Source: Parafrigoribacterium_A sp035571875 (lineage in GTDB: Bacteria > Actinomycetota > Actinomycetes > Actinomycetales > Microbacteriaceae). Taken from it: a stretch of 64,000 nt of DNA. Below the pieces are notes generated by a model. That model had not been told where the DNA came from. It worked only from the letters and a program-made list of their open reading frames with translations, and did not search any database. The position numbers were made by a program, and so were the translations under genes. Each line of letters starts with the position of its first letter. Within the stretch, counting starts at the first letter, position 1. Of this stretch, positions 47,959 to 55,588 are shown one piece after another. The stretch covers positions 1-64,000 of the forward strand of contig DATNBR010000020.1 in assembly GCA_035571875.1 (NCBI GenBank). The letters run 5' to 3'.

Positions 47959-49446
47959 CTACTGGGGCGTCGGCGGCAGCTGGGCCGGCGACAGCGACAC
48001 CGGCGGGATGGCGACCCGCGCCGGTTCGCGCACCCACCACATCCCGGTCCGCCGCTTCTCGGCGCGCGTCGTGAAGCGGTAATGGTAGAGACTCGCGCGC
48101 ACCCACCTCGGGCGCTGGCCGTCGAAGGGGTCGCGGCGCAGCATCCGCAGAGTCGGCGGGTCGGCCTCGAGCAGCTTGCCGAGGAACGCGTAGAACCACT
48201 GTTCGTGCACCGAACCGAGCGGCAGGAACCACATCAGCCAGTCCAACCGCAGGTGGTACGGCGCGAACTGGCGCGGCATGCGCGAGGGGTCGCCGGGCTT
48301 GCCCTTGAACTCGTACTCGCGCCACTCCGCTTCGTCACGAGGTGAGGCATCGAGCGTGCCCTCCACGATCACCTCGTACCGATCCTTGGTCACGCTGCCG
48401 AAGGCGCCATAGGCGTTCACCAGCTGCCAGCGGTTGAAGGCCGCGTTCATCAGCTGCCTGCGCGAGAGCAGGTTCCTGATCGGCCAGTAGCTGAGCACCA
48501 CCAGCAGCACTGTCACCGCGAGCACGATCACGAGCCACCAGATCGGGGTGACCTCGCCCGAGCCCCAGTCGAGCGGGATGAACGGCAGCGCCCAGTGTGC
48601 GACCGGATCGCTGATGCGGCTGAAGGCGAGCACGATCGTGATCCAGTTGAGCCAGGCGAAGTTGCCGGTGAACACCAGCCAGAGCTGGGTGAGGATGACG
48701 ATGGCGGCGGCCGCGCTCGCCACCGGCTGCGGCGCGAACAGCAGGAACGGCACGATCAGCTGTGCGAAGTGATTGCCGAGCACCTCCGCCCGGTGCACGG
48801 GCTTCGGCAACAGGTGCGCGAAGCGGCTGAACGGATTCGGCATCGGCTGGGTCTCGTGGTGGTAATACAGGGCGGTGAGGTCGCGCCACGATCGGTCTCC
48901 GCGAATCTTGATCATGCCCGCGCCGAATTCGAGACGGAAGACCAGCCATGCTGTCAACAGCAGGATCGTGGTCGGCGGCGGCACGGCATCCGAGCCCAGG
49001 AAGGCGGCGGTGAAGCCGGCCTCGAGCAGCAGCATCTCCCATCCGAAGCCGTAGAAGGTCTGCCCCACATTCGTGACCGACATGTAGAGCAGCCACAGCG
49101 CGAGAAAGACGAGCGCGGGCACCCACGGCGGCCCCAACTGTGGCAGTCCGAGAACCACGGATGCGGCGAGCGCGACCCCGAGCCCGGCGACGGTCAGCAG
49201 CAACCGGTCGCTGTAACCCCAGCGGAACAGGGTGAACCCGCGCAGGAACCGCTTCTGCTCGAGCAGCTTCGGCACCGGCAGCAGTCCGTACTCGCCGAGG
49301 AGCGCACGGAACTGCGCCGCGGTGGAGAGGAAGGCGACCAAGAACATCACGGCGATGCCGCGCTGCAGCACCTGCCGCGCGAATTCGTAGTCCTGGGCGT
49401 CGAACCAGCTCACCCCTTCCACGCTACGCGCCGGGGAGGCACCCAT
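47959..49446 (-). CDS. Lipase maturation factor (LMF)-like membrane protein
   Basis: A 495-aa membrane protein of the lipase maturation factor/DUF1222 family. After WFDAQDYEFARQVLQRGIAV come about eight to ten hydrophobic helices with the marker LEFGAGMIKIRGDRSWRDLTALYYHHETQPMPNP, and a soluble C-terminal part with RLDWLMWFLPLGS and LLEADPPTLRMLRRDPF. In animals LMF1 matures lipases in the ER; the bacterial role is unknown. ATG 49446 has GAGGGGGA about 10 nt upstream; GTG codons at 49422 and 49413 are possible too. Confidence 0.85.
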   Translation of the reverse strand: MGASPARSVEGVSWFDAQDYEFARQVLQRGIAVMFLVAFLSTAAQFRALLGEYGLLPVPKLLEQKRFLRGFTLFRWGYSDRLLLTVAGLGVALAASVVLGLPQLGPPWVPALVFLALWLLYMSVTNVGQTFYGFGWEMLLLEAGFTAAFLGSDAVPPPTTILLLTAWLVFRLEFGAGMIKIRGDRSWRDLTALYYHHETQPMPNPFSRFAHLLPKPVHRAEVLGNHFAQLIVPFLLFAPQPVASAAAAIVILTQLWLVFTGNFAWLNWITIVLAFSRISDPVAHWALPFIPLDWGSGEVTPIWWLVIVLAVTVLLVVLSYWPIRNLLSRRQLMNAAFNRWQLVNAYGAFGSVTKDRYEVIVEGTLDASPRDEAEWREYEFKGKPGDPSRMPRQFAPYHLRLDWLMWFLPLGSVHEQWFYAFLGKLLEADPPTLRMLRRDPFDGQRPRWVRASLYHYRFTTRAEKRRTGMWWVREPARVAIPPVSLSPAQLPPTPQ

Positions 49447-49480
49447 CCAGCGGCACTCCCCCTCGCCGCGCCACACAATT

Positions 49481-49514
49481 GCTCGCCGCGACAGCAATTA
49501 CTGGCGCGGCGAGC
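49481..49514. terminator. Stem-loop downstream of the CrtI-like gene
   Basis: GCTCGCCGCG (49481-49490) pairs perfectly with CGCGGCGAGC (49505-49514), and the inner CAG/CTG extends the stem. It lies 48 bp past the stop of the minus-strand gene ending at 49562 and lacks a U-tract. Confidence 0.6.
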
Positions 49515-49561
49515 CGCTTTCTGTGGCCGCGAGGGTACGAACCACCGCGAGAGTCCGCAGG

Positions 49562-50992
49562 TCAGCGCAAGGCGGGCGGCGTAGTGATGCCGAAGCGCTC
49601 GCGCAGCGCGAGGGTCGCGGCGTACCAGCCGTTCATGCCGTGAACGGCAGGCCCGGGTGGTGTTGCCGAGGAACACAGGTACACGCCCTCGATCGGGGTG
49701 CGCCACGGCGCGGGTGAGACCACGGGACGCTTGACGAGCTGCCGCAGCGTGAGGGCGCCGCTGTAGATGTCTCCCCCGATGTAGTTCGGGTTGTACGCCG
49801 CCATCTCGGTGGCCGAGCTCGCTGCGCTGGCGAGGATGAGGTCTCGAAAGCCCGGCGCGAACCGCTCCACCTGCGCTGTGACGAGCTCGGTCGCGTCGAG
49901 CGTCGAGCCCGAAGGCACGTGGATGTACGCCCACAGCACCTGCTGGCCCGCTGGCGCCCGCGTGTCGTCGAGCACGCTCGGCTGGGTGACCAGAACATAC
50001 GGATGCGGCGACACGGCCCCCCGCAGCACCGCATTTTCCCCCGCCGCGATCTCGGCCCTGCTGCCGCCGAGGTGCACCGTGGGTGCGAGCCGCACCTCGG
50101 CGTTGGACCACGGCACCGGTCCGGACAACGCGAAATCGACCTTCGCCACCCCGGGCCCGTAGCGATACCGCTCGAGCGCGCGCCGATATCCGCCGGGAAG
50201 CTCCGCGGTCTGCAGCAGCTTCGGCGAGGTGTCGAGCAGCGTCGCGCGAGACGGTTCGAGCTGGGCGAGCGAATCCACGCGCACCCCGGTCTCCACGGTG
50301 CCGCCGTGCGCGAGGAGGTCGTCGACCATGACATCCGCGATCGACTGCGAACCCCCCACCGGGTAGCCCCAGCCGAGCGCGTGCCCGTGCATGGCGAGCA
50401 GCAGGCCGGCACCCGCCGTCGCCAGAGACGGCTGCCCGCCGCTGGCATGCGCGGTCACGCCGGTGAGGAGCGCGGGAGCGAACTGCTCCCTGAAGCGCAG
50501 CTTCCACAGCGGCGAGCCCTGCTCGAGTGCACGCAGACCGTACAGTGCGGCGGCGATCGGGTCGCTCGGAATCCGCAGCAGCTGCGATCCGGTGAAGTCG
50601 ACGACGCCTTCGGCGCGCGCGATCAGCGGCTCGAGCAGGCGCCGCCAGGCGGGGCCGTCTCGCCCGAGCCCGGCGACCGTGCGGTCGAGGTCGTGCCACG
50701 CGATCGCGGCCTCTCCCTGGTCGAGCGGATGCGCGTACGAGACCTCGGGCACGATCCACTCGATGCGCTCCGTCAGCCCGAATTCGCGAAAGAACGGGGA
50801 CGACATCGCCGCCGGATGCACGGCCGAGCACACGTCGTGGCGAAAGCCAGGCAGGGTGAGCTCACTCGTGCGCATCCCGCCGCCGAGCGTCTGCGCGCCC
50901 TCGACGAGTCGCACGGAGAGGCCCGCTCGGGCGGCCGTGACTGCGGCGGAGAGCCCGTTCGGGCCACTCCCTACGACCGTGACGTCGACCAT
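49562..50992 (-). CDS. FAD-dependent oxidoreductase, phytoene desaturase/PYROXD2-like
   Basis: A 476-aa flavin amine oxidase/CrtI-type protein. The dinucleotide site VVGSGPNGLSAAVTAARAGLSVRLVE opens the protein, and the C-terminal FAD motif is YLCSSATPPGPAVHGMNGWYAA. In between, GYPVGGSQSIADVMV matches the PYROXD2-like branch rather than true carotenoid desaturases, and no carotenoid genes are nearby. Substrate unknown. ATG 50992 follows CAGACT at 6 nt. Confidence 0.85.
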   Translation of the reverse strand: MVDVTVVGSGPNGLSAAVTAARAGLSVRLVEGAQTLGGGMRTSELTLPGFRHDVCSAVHPAAMSSPFFREFGLTERIEWIVPEVSYAHPLDQGEAAIAWHDLDRTVAGLGRDGPAWRRLLEPLIARAEGVVDFTGSQLLRIPSDPIAAALYGLRALEQGSPLWKLRFREQFAPALLTGVTAHASGGQPSLATAGAGLLLAMHGHALGWGYPVGGSQSIADVMVDDLLAHGGTVETGVRVDSLAQLEPSRATLLDTSPKLLQTAELPGGYRRALERYRYGPGVAKVDFALSGPVPWSNAEVRLAPTVHLGGSRAEIAAGENAVLRGAVSPHPYVLVTQPSVLDDTRAPAGQQVLWAYIHVPSGSTLDATELVTAQVERFAPGFRDLILASAASSATEMAAYNPNYIGGDIYSGALTLRQLVKRPVVSPAPWRTPIEGVYLCSSATPPGPAVHGMNGWYAATLALRERFGITTPPALR

Positions 50993-50998
50993 CGCCCT

Positions 50999-51004
50999 AG
51001 TCTG
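50999..51004 (-). promoter_or_regulatory. Candidate -10 box, leaderless start at 50992
   Basis: CAGACT with a 6-nt spacer (AGGGCG) before ATG 50992. Confidence 0.4.
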
Positions 51005-51042
51005 TCACCCCTGCCTCCGCGACCCGTGGGAGTGCGCGAGCG

Positions 51043-51477
51043 CTACTGGGTGAGACTCGCGATCGCTGCGACGATGCGTCGCTCGCGCGTCTCGGCCGCC
51101 TTCGCACCCTCGATCGACACGACGTGCGCCTTCTGGCGACTCGGCGAGAGCGCGTCGAAGGCCGCGCGAGCCCCGGGCGCTGCGTCCAGCGCGGCCGCGA
51201 AATCGGCGGGAGGCTCGACCGTGCGCGGCTCCGTGTCGAGGGTGAGCACGACATCCAGCCGGTCCCCGCCGACGATGCCCGTCGCTGCACGCTTGTCTGA
51301 GCTGAACGGGATGAGGAACCGACCGCCCATGGGCGCAATGGTGCTGCGGTAGGAGTAGCCGTTGACCGTCACGTTCACGGCGGGGCGCTTGCCACCGCCG
51401 AGCCGCTCGACAACGTCCTCGGGCACCGGGATACCCGTGTTGTTGCCCTGCTGCAGCATGATTGCGACGAATTCCAT
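51043..51477 (-). CDS. DUF1905/YdeI-like protein
   Basis: A 144-aa protein: an N-terminal DUF1905-type beta barrel (IPVPEDVVERLGGGKRPAVNVTVNGYSYRSTIAPMGGRFLIPFS, then GDRLDVVLTLDTEPRTVEPP) followed by a bacteriocin-protection YdeI/OmpD-like helical tail (ALDAAPGARAAFDALSPSRQKAHVVSIEGAKAAETRERRI). The biochemical role is unknown. ATG 51477 follows CAGACT at 6 nt. Confidence 0.83.
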   Translation of the reverse strand: MEFVAIMLQQGNNTGIPVPEDVVERLGGGKRPAVNVTVNGYSYRSTIAPMGGRFLIPFSSDKRAATGIVGGDRLDVVLTLDTEPRTVEPPADFAAALDAAPGARAAFDALSPSRQKAHVVSIEGAKAAETRERRIVAAIASLTQ

Positions 51478-51483
51478 GCTTCG

Positions 51484-51489
51484 AGTCTG
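51484..51489 (-). promoter_or_regulatory. Candidate -10 box, leaderless start at 51477
   Basis: CAGACT with a 6-nt spacer (CGAAGC) before ATG 51477, back to back with the TAGCCT box at 51495. Confidence 0.4.
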
Positions 51490-51494
51490 ACAGC

Positions 51495-51500
51495 TAGCCT
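51495..51500 (+). promoter_or_regulatory. Candidate -10 box, leaderless start at 51507
   Basis: TAGCCT with a 6-nt spacer (CGTTGC) before ATG 51507. Confidence 0.5.
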
Positions 51501-51506
51501 CGTTGC

Positions 51507-52376
51507 ATGGCCACCCTCACCGATGCGACCGTGCTCGCCGCCGCGGAGTGGCGCGAGCTCGAGGAGCGCCACCGCGACCGCGCCGATCGGCTGAGCAGCG
51601 GCTGGCGCGAGCGCGCGGGAACCGGGCGCACGCATCCGGTCGAGGACTTCCTCTTCACCTACTACCCCGTGCCTCCTCGCGTGCTGCGGCGCTGGCACCC
51701 CGGCGCCCGCGTCGTGCTCGCGGATGCCGCGGGCAGCGAGCGCGCCGACTGGCGGTGGTATGCCACGCGCGGCGACGACGTGACTCTCGACACCGCGGCG
51801 TTCGTCGAGGCCAGGGGCAGCAGCATCCGCTTCATCGTGTCGTTGCTCGGCGCGACCGCGCGGCGCGAGCCGAGGCTCGGATGCTTCGGCCTGCACGAGT
51901 GGGCGATGGTGTACCGGCAGGGCGAGCACCGGCACGAGGCGCCGCTCAGGCTCAGCCAGAGCGAGACGGATGCGGTGGTCGAGGGAGCCCGCATCTCCTG
52001 CACGCACTTCGATGCCTACCGTTTCTTCACGCCGCCCGCCGCGCCGCTCAACCGGCTGATCCCCACCCGCGAGAATCAGCCCGCCATGGAGCAGCCGGGT
52101 TGCCTGCACGCCGGCATGGACATCTACAAGTGGGCGACGAAGCTGGGGCCGCTGCTGCCGGGCGCACTGCTGCTTGACGCGTTCGAGTTGGCCGCGAACA
52201 TCCGCGAACTCGACATGCGGGCATCGCCCTACGACCTCAGCGAATGGGGCTATGCGCCGGTCGCGATCGAGACGGCGGAGGGCAAGGCCGAATATGTGCG
52301 CCGGCAGCGGGACTTCGCCGCACGCGGCAACGCCCTGCGCGAGGGCATCGTCGGCGTCCTCGACGGCCTGCTGTAG
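51507..52376 (+). CDS. Actinobacterial '3-methyladenine DNA glycosylase'-type protein
   Basis: A 289-aa protein of an actinobacterial family usually labelled 3-methyladenine DNA glycosylase. Typical blocks are HPVEDFLFTYYPVPPRVLRRWHPG, GLHEWAMVYRQGEHRHEAPLRLSQ and QPGCLHAGMDIYKWATKLGPLLPGALLLDAFELAANIRELDMRASPYDLS. I see no helix-hairpin-helix and no obvious catalytic Asp of the AlkA type, so the glycosylase name is inherited and not demonstrated. It is expressed divergently from the DUF1905 gene. Confidence 0.75.
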   Translation: MATLTDATVLAAAEWRELEERHRDRADRLSSGWRERAGTGRTHPVEDFLFTYYPVPPRVLRRWHPGARVVLADAAGSERADWRWYATRGDDVTLDTAAFVEARGSSIRFIVSLLGATARREPRLGCFGLHEWAMVYRQGEHRHEAPLRLSQSETDAVVEGARISCTHFDAYRFFTPPAAPLNRLIPTRENQPAMEQPGCLHAGMDIYKWATKLGPLLPGALLLDAFELAANIRELDMRASPYDLSEWGYAPVAIETAEGKAEYVRRQRDFAARGNALREGIVGVLDGLL

Positions 52377-52411
52377 CACCGACTGCGGGTCACTCGCCGA
52401 CGGTGCCCGCG

Positions 52412-52451
52412 CGCGCCGAGCGTGCCCACTGGAACGGGCACGCTCGGCGCG
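52412..52451 (+). terminator. Strong stem-loop terminator
   Basis: CGCGCCGAGCGTGCCC (52412-52427) pairs perfectly over 16 bp with 52436-52451, with an 8-nt loop. It lies 36 bp after the stop at 52376. A partial third copy (gcacgctcggcg) follows at about 52459. No U-tract. Confidence 0.7.
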
Positions 52452-52495
52452 GACGAGCACGCTCGGCGGAGGAACAGCACCTACGCTGGAGTGAC

Positions 52496-52861
52496 ATGAT
52501 CACGAGACACGAGGCTGCGCTGCGGCTGGACATTTCGCTCGAGATGGCGCGCCGGCACGGCATTCCGAACCGCCTGTCGGAGGCGGAGTTCGCCGAGCTC
52601 GACGCGAACCCTCCGGCCTGGCTCGCGCAATCGCGCGCGAATCGCACGGGCACGAAGCCGGTCTGGGTGCAGTTGAAGTGCGACATCTGCGGCTTCGAGG
52701 AGCCCGCACGGCCGAAGAAGTGGTGGCCGGCGTTCAGCTATCTCAGCTGCGATCACCACCTGGCCGGCGAACTGCCCGCGCCAGCGGCCCAGACGCATCG
52801 GCGCGAGATCGACGGAATCGGCAGCCGTTTCGTCGGCATCGTGGACGAGATCGTCCGCTAG
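52496..52861 (+). CDS. Hypothetical protein with a CxxC/CxHH zinc-like site
   Basis: A 121-aa protein. The N-terminal half looks like a helical, DNA-binding-like segment (ITRHEAALRLDISLEMARRHGIPNRLSEAEFAELDANPPAWLAQSRANR). A possible zinc site follows (KCDICGFEEP, then SYLSCDHHLAGEL). I recognise no named family. TACGCT is 8 nt before ATG 52496, and GGAG lies between. The gene converges on the MarR gene with 4 nt between them. Confidence 0.7.
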   Translation: MITRHEAALRLDISLEMARRHGIPNRLSEAEFAELDANPPAWLAQSRANRTGTKPVWVQLKCDICGFEEPARPKKWWPAFSYLSCDHHLAGELPAPAAQTHRREIDGIGSRFVGIVDEIVR

Positions 52862-52865
52862 CGCG

Positions 52866-53351
52866 CTACGCCGATGGGGGTCTGCCCAGGCGGCCGTCCG
52901 GGTCGAGCCGAGCGAGCATCCGGCTCATGATGCGATCGAGGTCCGCGACGTCGCGCGCGTCGAGCGGGTCGATCACGTTCTCGCGCACCGCCCCCACGTG
53001 TCCCGGTGCGGTCTCGATGACCTTCTCCCAGCCGGATGCCGTGAGCGTCGCGTTCGTGGCCCGGCGATCCGCCTCACAGGGGCTGCGCCTCACATAGCCA
53101 CGCTTCTCGAGGCGGGCGACCACGTGCGACAGGCGTGGCAGGGTCGCGTTCGTCTCCAGGCCGAGCTCGGTCATCCTGAGCGTGCGACCCGGGGCCTCGG
53201 AGAGCATCGCCATGACGAAGTACTCGAAATGGCTGAGCTCGGCGTCACGCTGAAGCTGGCTGTCGAGCGCGCCGGGAAGGAGCTCGACGACCGCGACGAA
53301 CTTTCTCCAGGCAGACATCTCGTCCGCCGACAGCCACCGCGTGTCGTTCAT
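52866..53351 (-). CDS. MarR family transcriptional regulator
   Basis: A 161-aa winged helix-turn-helix regulator: LSHFEYFVMAMLSEAPGRTLRMTELGLETNATLPRLSHVVARLEKRGYVRRSPCEADRRATNATLT contains the recognition helix and the beta wing with DRR. It is divergent from the F420-dinucleotide reductase-like gene, and a perfect 7-6-7 palindrome lies between them, so it probably represses both. ATG 53351 follows TAGAAT at 6 nt. The inducing signal is unknown. Confidence 0.9.
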   Translation of the reverse strand: MNDTRWLSADEMSAWRKFVAVVELLPGALDSQLQRDAELSHFEYFVMAMLSEAPGRTLRMTELGLETNATLPRLSHVVARLEKRGYVRRSPCEADRRATNATLTASGWEKVIETAPGHVGAVRENVIDPLDARDVADLDRIMSRMLARLDPDGRLGRPPSA

Positions 53352-53357
53352 GAACCC

Positions 53358-53399
53358 ATTCTAGCAATTACTTGACGCTACAAGTAAAAGGGCTACTAT
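53358..53399. promoter_or_regulatory. Divergent promoters with MarR operator
   Basis: The operator TTACTTG-ACGCTA-CAAGTAA (53368-53387) is a perfect inverted repeat. The plus-strand promoter has TTGACG (53372-53377) and TACTAT (53394-53399) with a 16-bp spacer; its -35 lies inside the operator. The minus-strand -10, TAGAAT (53358-53363), sits 6 nt before the marR ATG. Confidence 0.75.
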
Positions 53400-53437
53400 T
53401 AGTTGAACCAACAACCAATCACACAACGGGAGAAGCA

Positions 53438-54052
53438 ATGACCAAGGTCACCATCATCGGCGCAGGCAACATGGGCGGCGCGATCGCCAAGCTCGCCACG
53501 GCAGGCGGCAACGAGGTTCAACTCCTCGCTCGCGACGCGGCCAAGGCCACCGCCGCGACAGGAGCCACGGCGGGCACCATCGGAGACGCCATCACCGGTG
53601 ACCTCGTCGTTCTCGCCGTTCCGCACCCCGCCGTCGCCGACGTGATCGGCACCTACGGCGACCAACTCGAGGGCAAGGTCATCGTCGACATCACCAACCC
53701 CGTCGACTTCGCCACCTTCGACTCGCTCGTGGTGCCCGCCGACAGCTCGAACAGCCGCGAGATCGCGGCGCTCGCGCCGAAGGCATCCGTCATCAAGGCC
53801 TTCAACACGAACTTTGCCGCCACCCTGCACGCCGGCAGCGTCGGCAGCGAGAAGACCGCCGTGCTCATCGCCGGGGATGACGCCGAGGGCAAGGCCGCGC
53901 TGGCGAAGATCGTGACGGATGCGGGCCTCAAGGCCGTCGACGCAGGCTCGCTCAAGCGCGCCCGCGAGCTCGAGTCGCTCGGCTTCCTGCAGCTGACCCT
54001 CGCCGCCTCGGAGAAGACCTCCTGGACGAGCGGTTTCGCTCTCGCCGACTGA
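53438..54052 (+). CDS. NADPH-dependent F420 reductase-like Rossmann protein
   Basis: A 204-aa Rossmann protein of the NADP oxidoreductase/coenzyme F420-dependent family. GAGNMGGAIAKLATAGG is the dinucleotide motif and VVLAVPHPAVADVI, VDITNPVDF and KAFNTNFA match Fno-like proteins, which move hydride between NADPH and F420. It is controlled by its own promoter within the MarR operator. GGGAGAAG precedes ATG 53438. F420 use fits the PPOX gene in this window, but other small-molecule reductions are possible. Confidence 0.85.
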   Translation: MTKVTIIGAGNMGGAIAKLATAGGNEVQLLARDAAKATAATGATAGTIGDAITGDLVVLAVPHPAVADVIGTYGDQLEGKVIVDITNPVDFATFDSLVVPADSSNSREIAALAPKASVIKAFNTNFAATLHAGSVGSEKTAVLIAGDDAEGKAALAKIVTDAGLKAVDAGSLKRARELESLGFLQLTLAASEKTSWTSGFALAD

Positions 54053-54070
54053 GTCGAACAGCGCTCGAAC

Positions 54071-54108
54071 GGGGCCTGTGCCCGATCATGGGATCGGGCG
54101 CAGGCCCC
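54071..54108 (+). terminator. Intrinsic-type terminator after the F420 reductase-like gene
   Basis: A 17-bp stem, GGGGCCTGTGCCCGATC (54071-54087) with 54092-54108, one G-T pair and loop ATGG, lies 18 bp past the stop. There is no clear U-tract, as is common in GC-rich actinobacteria. Confidence 0.75.
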
Positions 54109-54210
54109 GTCGCTCCCCCGCGAACTGGGGCGAGCGGCCGCTATGAGTCCGGCGTAGCGTAGCGCATGGGGGACAGCTTGTGTACCCCAAACGCTTCGGC
54201 AGGAGGGGTC

Positions 54211-54636
54211 ATGGTCGCCACCACGGTGTTCGCCAGCACGGCACCCGTCACCCTCGCGCCCGAAACGCTCGACAGCATCGGTCTGCTCGCCGTCCTGCTC
54301 GAAGAAAACGGCGTGGAGAAGCGCATCGTCGCCGAGGCTCCGCTCCGTCCCGAGGTGAGCGCCGCGGTCAGGCACCGCATTCCCGCCGGCTGGTACCCCG
54401 ACCGCGAGAATCCGGCCCGCCGCCGCTGGTGGGACGGCACCACCTGGACCGAACACTACACGCCACTCACCGCCGAAGTCACCGTTCCCCGTGCCCCGCG
54501 ACACCTCGCCGCCGTCACCGAACCGGTCGAAGTCTCGGCACAGCGAGCGCCCGTTCCCGTGCTCGTGATCGTGCTTCTCGCCGCGCTCGGCGCAGCCAAC
54601 GCCGTGCTGCTCACGATGCTCGCCTCCGGCCGCTAG
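54211..54636 (+). CDS. DUF2510 single-pass membrane protein
   Basis: A 141-aa protein. The central DUF2510 motif IPAGWYPDRENPARRRWWDGTTWTEHYTPL (about 57-86) is preceded by a soluble 55-residue part and followed by a C-terminal transmembrane helix (VPVLVIVLLAALGAANAVLLTML). Function unknown. AGGAGGGG lies 3-10 nt before ATG 54211. It is followed after 57 nt by the DarT-like gene on the same strand. Confidence 0.75.
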   Translation: MVATTVFASTAPVTLAPETLDSIGLLAVLLEENGVEKRIVAEAPLRPEVSAAVRHRIPAGWYPDRENPARRRWWDGTTWTEHYTPLTAEVTVPRAPRHLAAVTEPVEVSAQRAPVPVLVIVLLAALGAANAVLLTMLASGR

Positions 54637-54681
54637 CGCTGTCGAGGTCGGGCCGTGGTCACCTCTCCCGTCTCGGCAACG

Positions 54682-54687
54682 TAAGGT
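54682..54687 (+). promoter_or_regulatory. Candidate -10 box, leaderless DarT-like gene
   Basis: TAAGGT with a 6-nt spacer (CTTAAG) before GTG 54694. Confidence 0.5.
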
Positions 54688-54693
54688 CTTAAG

Positions 54694-55500
54694 GTGACCG
54701 AAGAATGCATCCACGGACTCGATCTCGATCGCTGTGACATCTGCAGCCCGAAGGCGAAAGCCGCTCCGGTGACGGCGAGCCCGGCTCGCACCAGACGGCC
54801 CAGCAGCTCCCCTGCGAGCGCCTCTCCTCGTCGGCGTGAATCCCCGCAACCGAAGGGCAAGCCGGTCATCCTCGCCGAGCAGCGCGTGCAGCACCTGACC
54901 CACATCGACAATCTCACCGGCATCCTCGTCGACGGCGCGTTGCACGCGGATGCCGACCCGGCCTGGCAGGGTCGCCCCGAGATCGACATCTCCTCCCCCG
55001 ACACCCGCAATGCCCGGCGCGGCACGGACATCGCCGGCACCGGCCGCACGGTCGCCGACCACGTGCCGTTCTTTCTCTCGCCCGACGCGACGATCTGGGA
55101 GGGCATGCTCGCCCGCACGCCGGACCCTCGACTCGCACCCCGCGCGCGAGCGCTGCCCGCCACCGAGTTCATCATGCTCGTCACGACGATCAAGCAGCTC
55201 GTGCCCCTCGACGGCCCCTACCCCGTGGTGGCCGACGGCGATGCCGCCGATGCCCGCACCCGCTTCGCCACGACGAAGGAGGATTCTGAGCGGTTGCTAC
55301 GGCGACTGCTGACCTCCGACGATGGCGTCCTGCTGCGTGCGGAGCTGCTCGTGCCCGAGCCGGTGCCGTTCGAACGGATCAGCCTCATCGGCGTCGCCAA
55401 CGAGCGGGCGCGGGCCGACGTGCGAGAGCTCCTCGCCGGCTCAGCGCATCAGCCCCGCGTCGCGGTGCACCCGCCCTGGTTCGCGCTCGCCACCCCCTGA
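54694..55500 (+). CDS. darT: DarT-like (DUF4433) ssDNA ADP-ribosyltransferase with N-terminal zinc-like motif
   Basis: A 268-aa protein. The DarT fold occupies about 62-250: RVQHLTHIDNLTGILVDGAL, HVPFFLSPDATIWEGM, VVADGDAADARTRF and RAELLVPEPVPFERI, where Glu217 matches the catalytic Glu position. DarT enzymes ADP-ribosylate thymidine in single-stranded DNA and are usually paired with the antitoxin DarG. Here a Cys-x-His...Cys-x2-Cys motif (CIHGLDLDRCDIC) and a Ser/Pro/Arg-rich linker are added at the N terminus, and no macrodomain antitoxin gene adjoins it. Activity is not proven; it may be a non-toxic relative. Confidence 0.82.
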   Translation: MTEECIHGLDLDRCDICSPKAKAAPVTASPARTRRPSSSPASASPRRRESPQPKGKPVILAEQRVQHLTHIDNLTGILVDGALHADADPAWQGRPEIDISSPDTRNARRGTDIAGTGRTVADHVPFFLSPDATIWEGMLARTPDPRLAPRARALPATEFIMLVTTIKQLVPLDGPYPVVADGDAADARTRFATTKEDSERLLRRLLTSDDGVLLRAELLVPEPVPFERISLIGVANERARADVRELLAGSAHQPRVAVHPPWFALATP

Positions 55501-55578
55501 CGCCCCGCCGAACTGACGCCCGCCGGACTGACGCCCCGCCGGACTGACGCCACTCGGACTGACGCCCCGCCGGACTGA
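55501..55578. repeat. 15-16-bp tandem repeat, five units
   Basis: Five units of the form cgccccgccggactga (some 15 bp, one with cactcggactga) fill the 88-bp gap between two convergent genes and end at the stop side of the EEP gene (55589). Confidence 0.85.
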
Positions 55579-55588
55579 AGCCCCGTCG

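Noticed and set aside
54211..55500. The DUF2510 gene as an antitoxin for the DarT-like protein
   Set aside because: It has no macrodomain features and the DarT-like gene appears to have its own leaderless promoter, so a pair is not supported.
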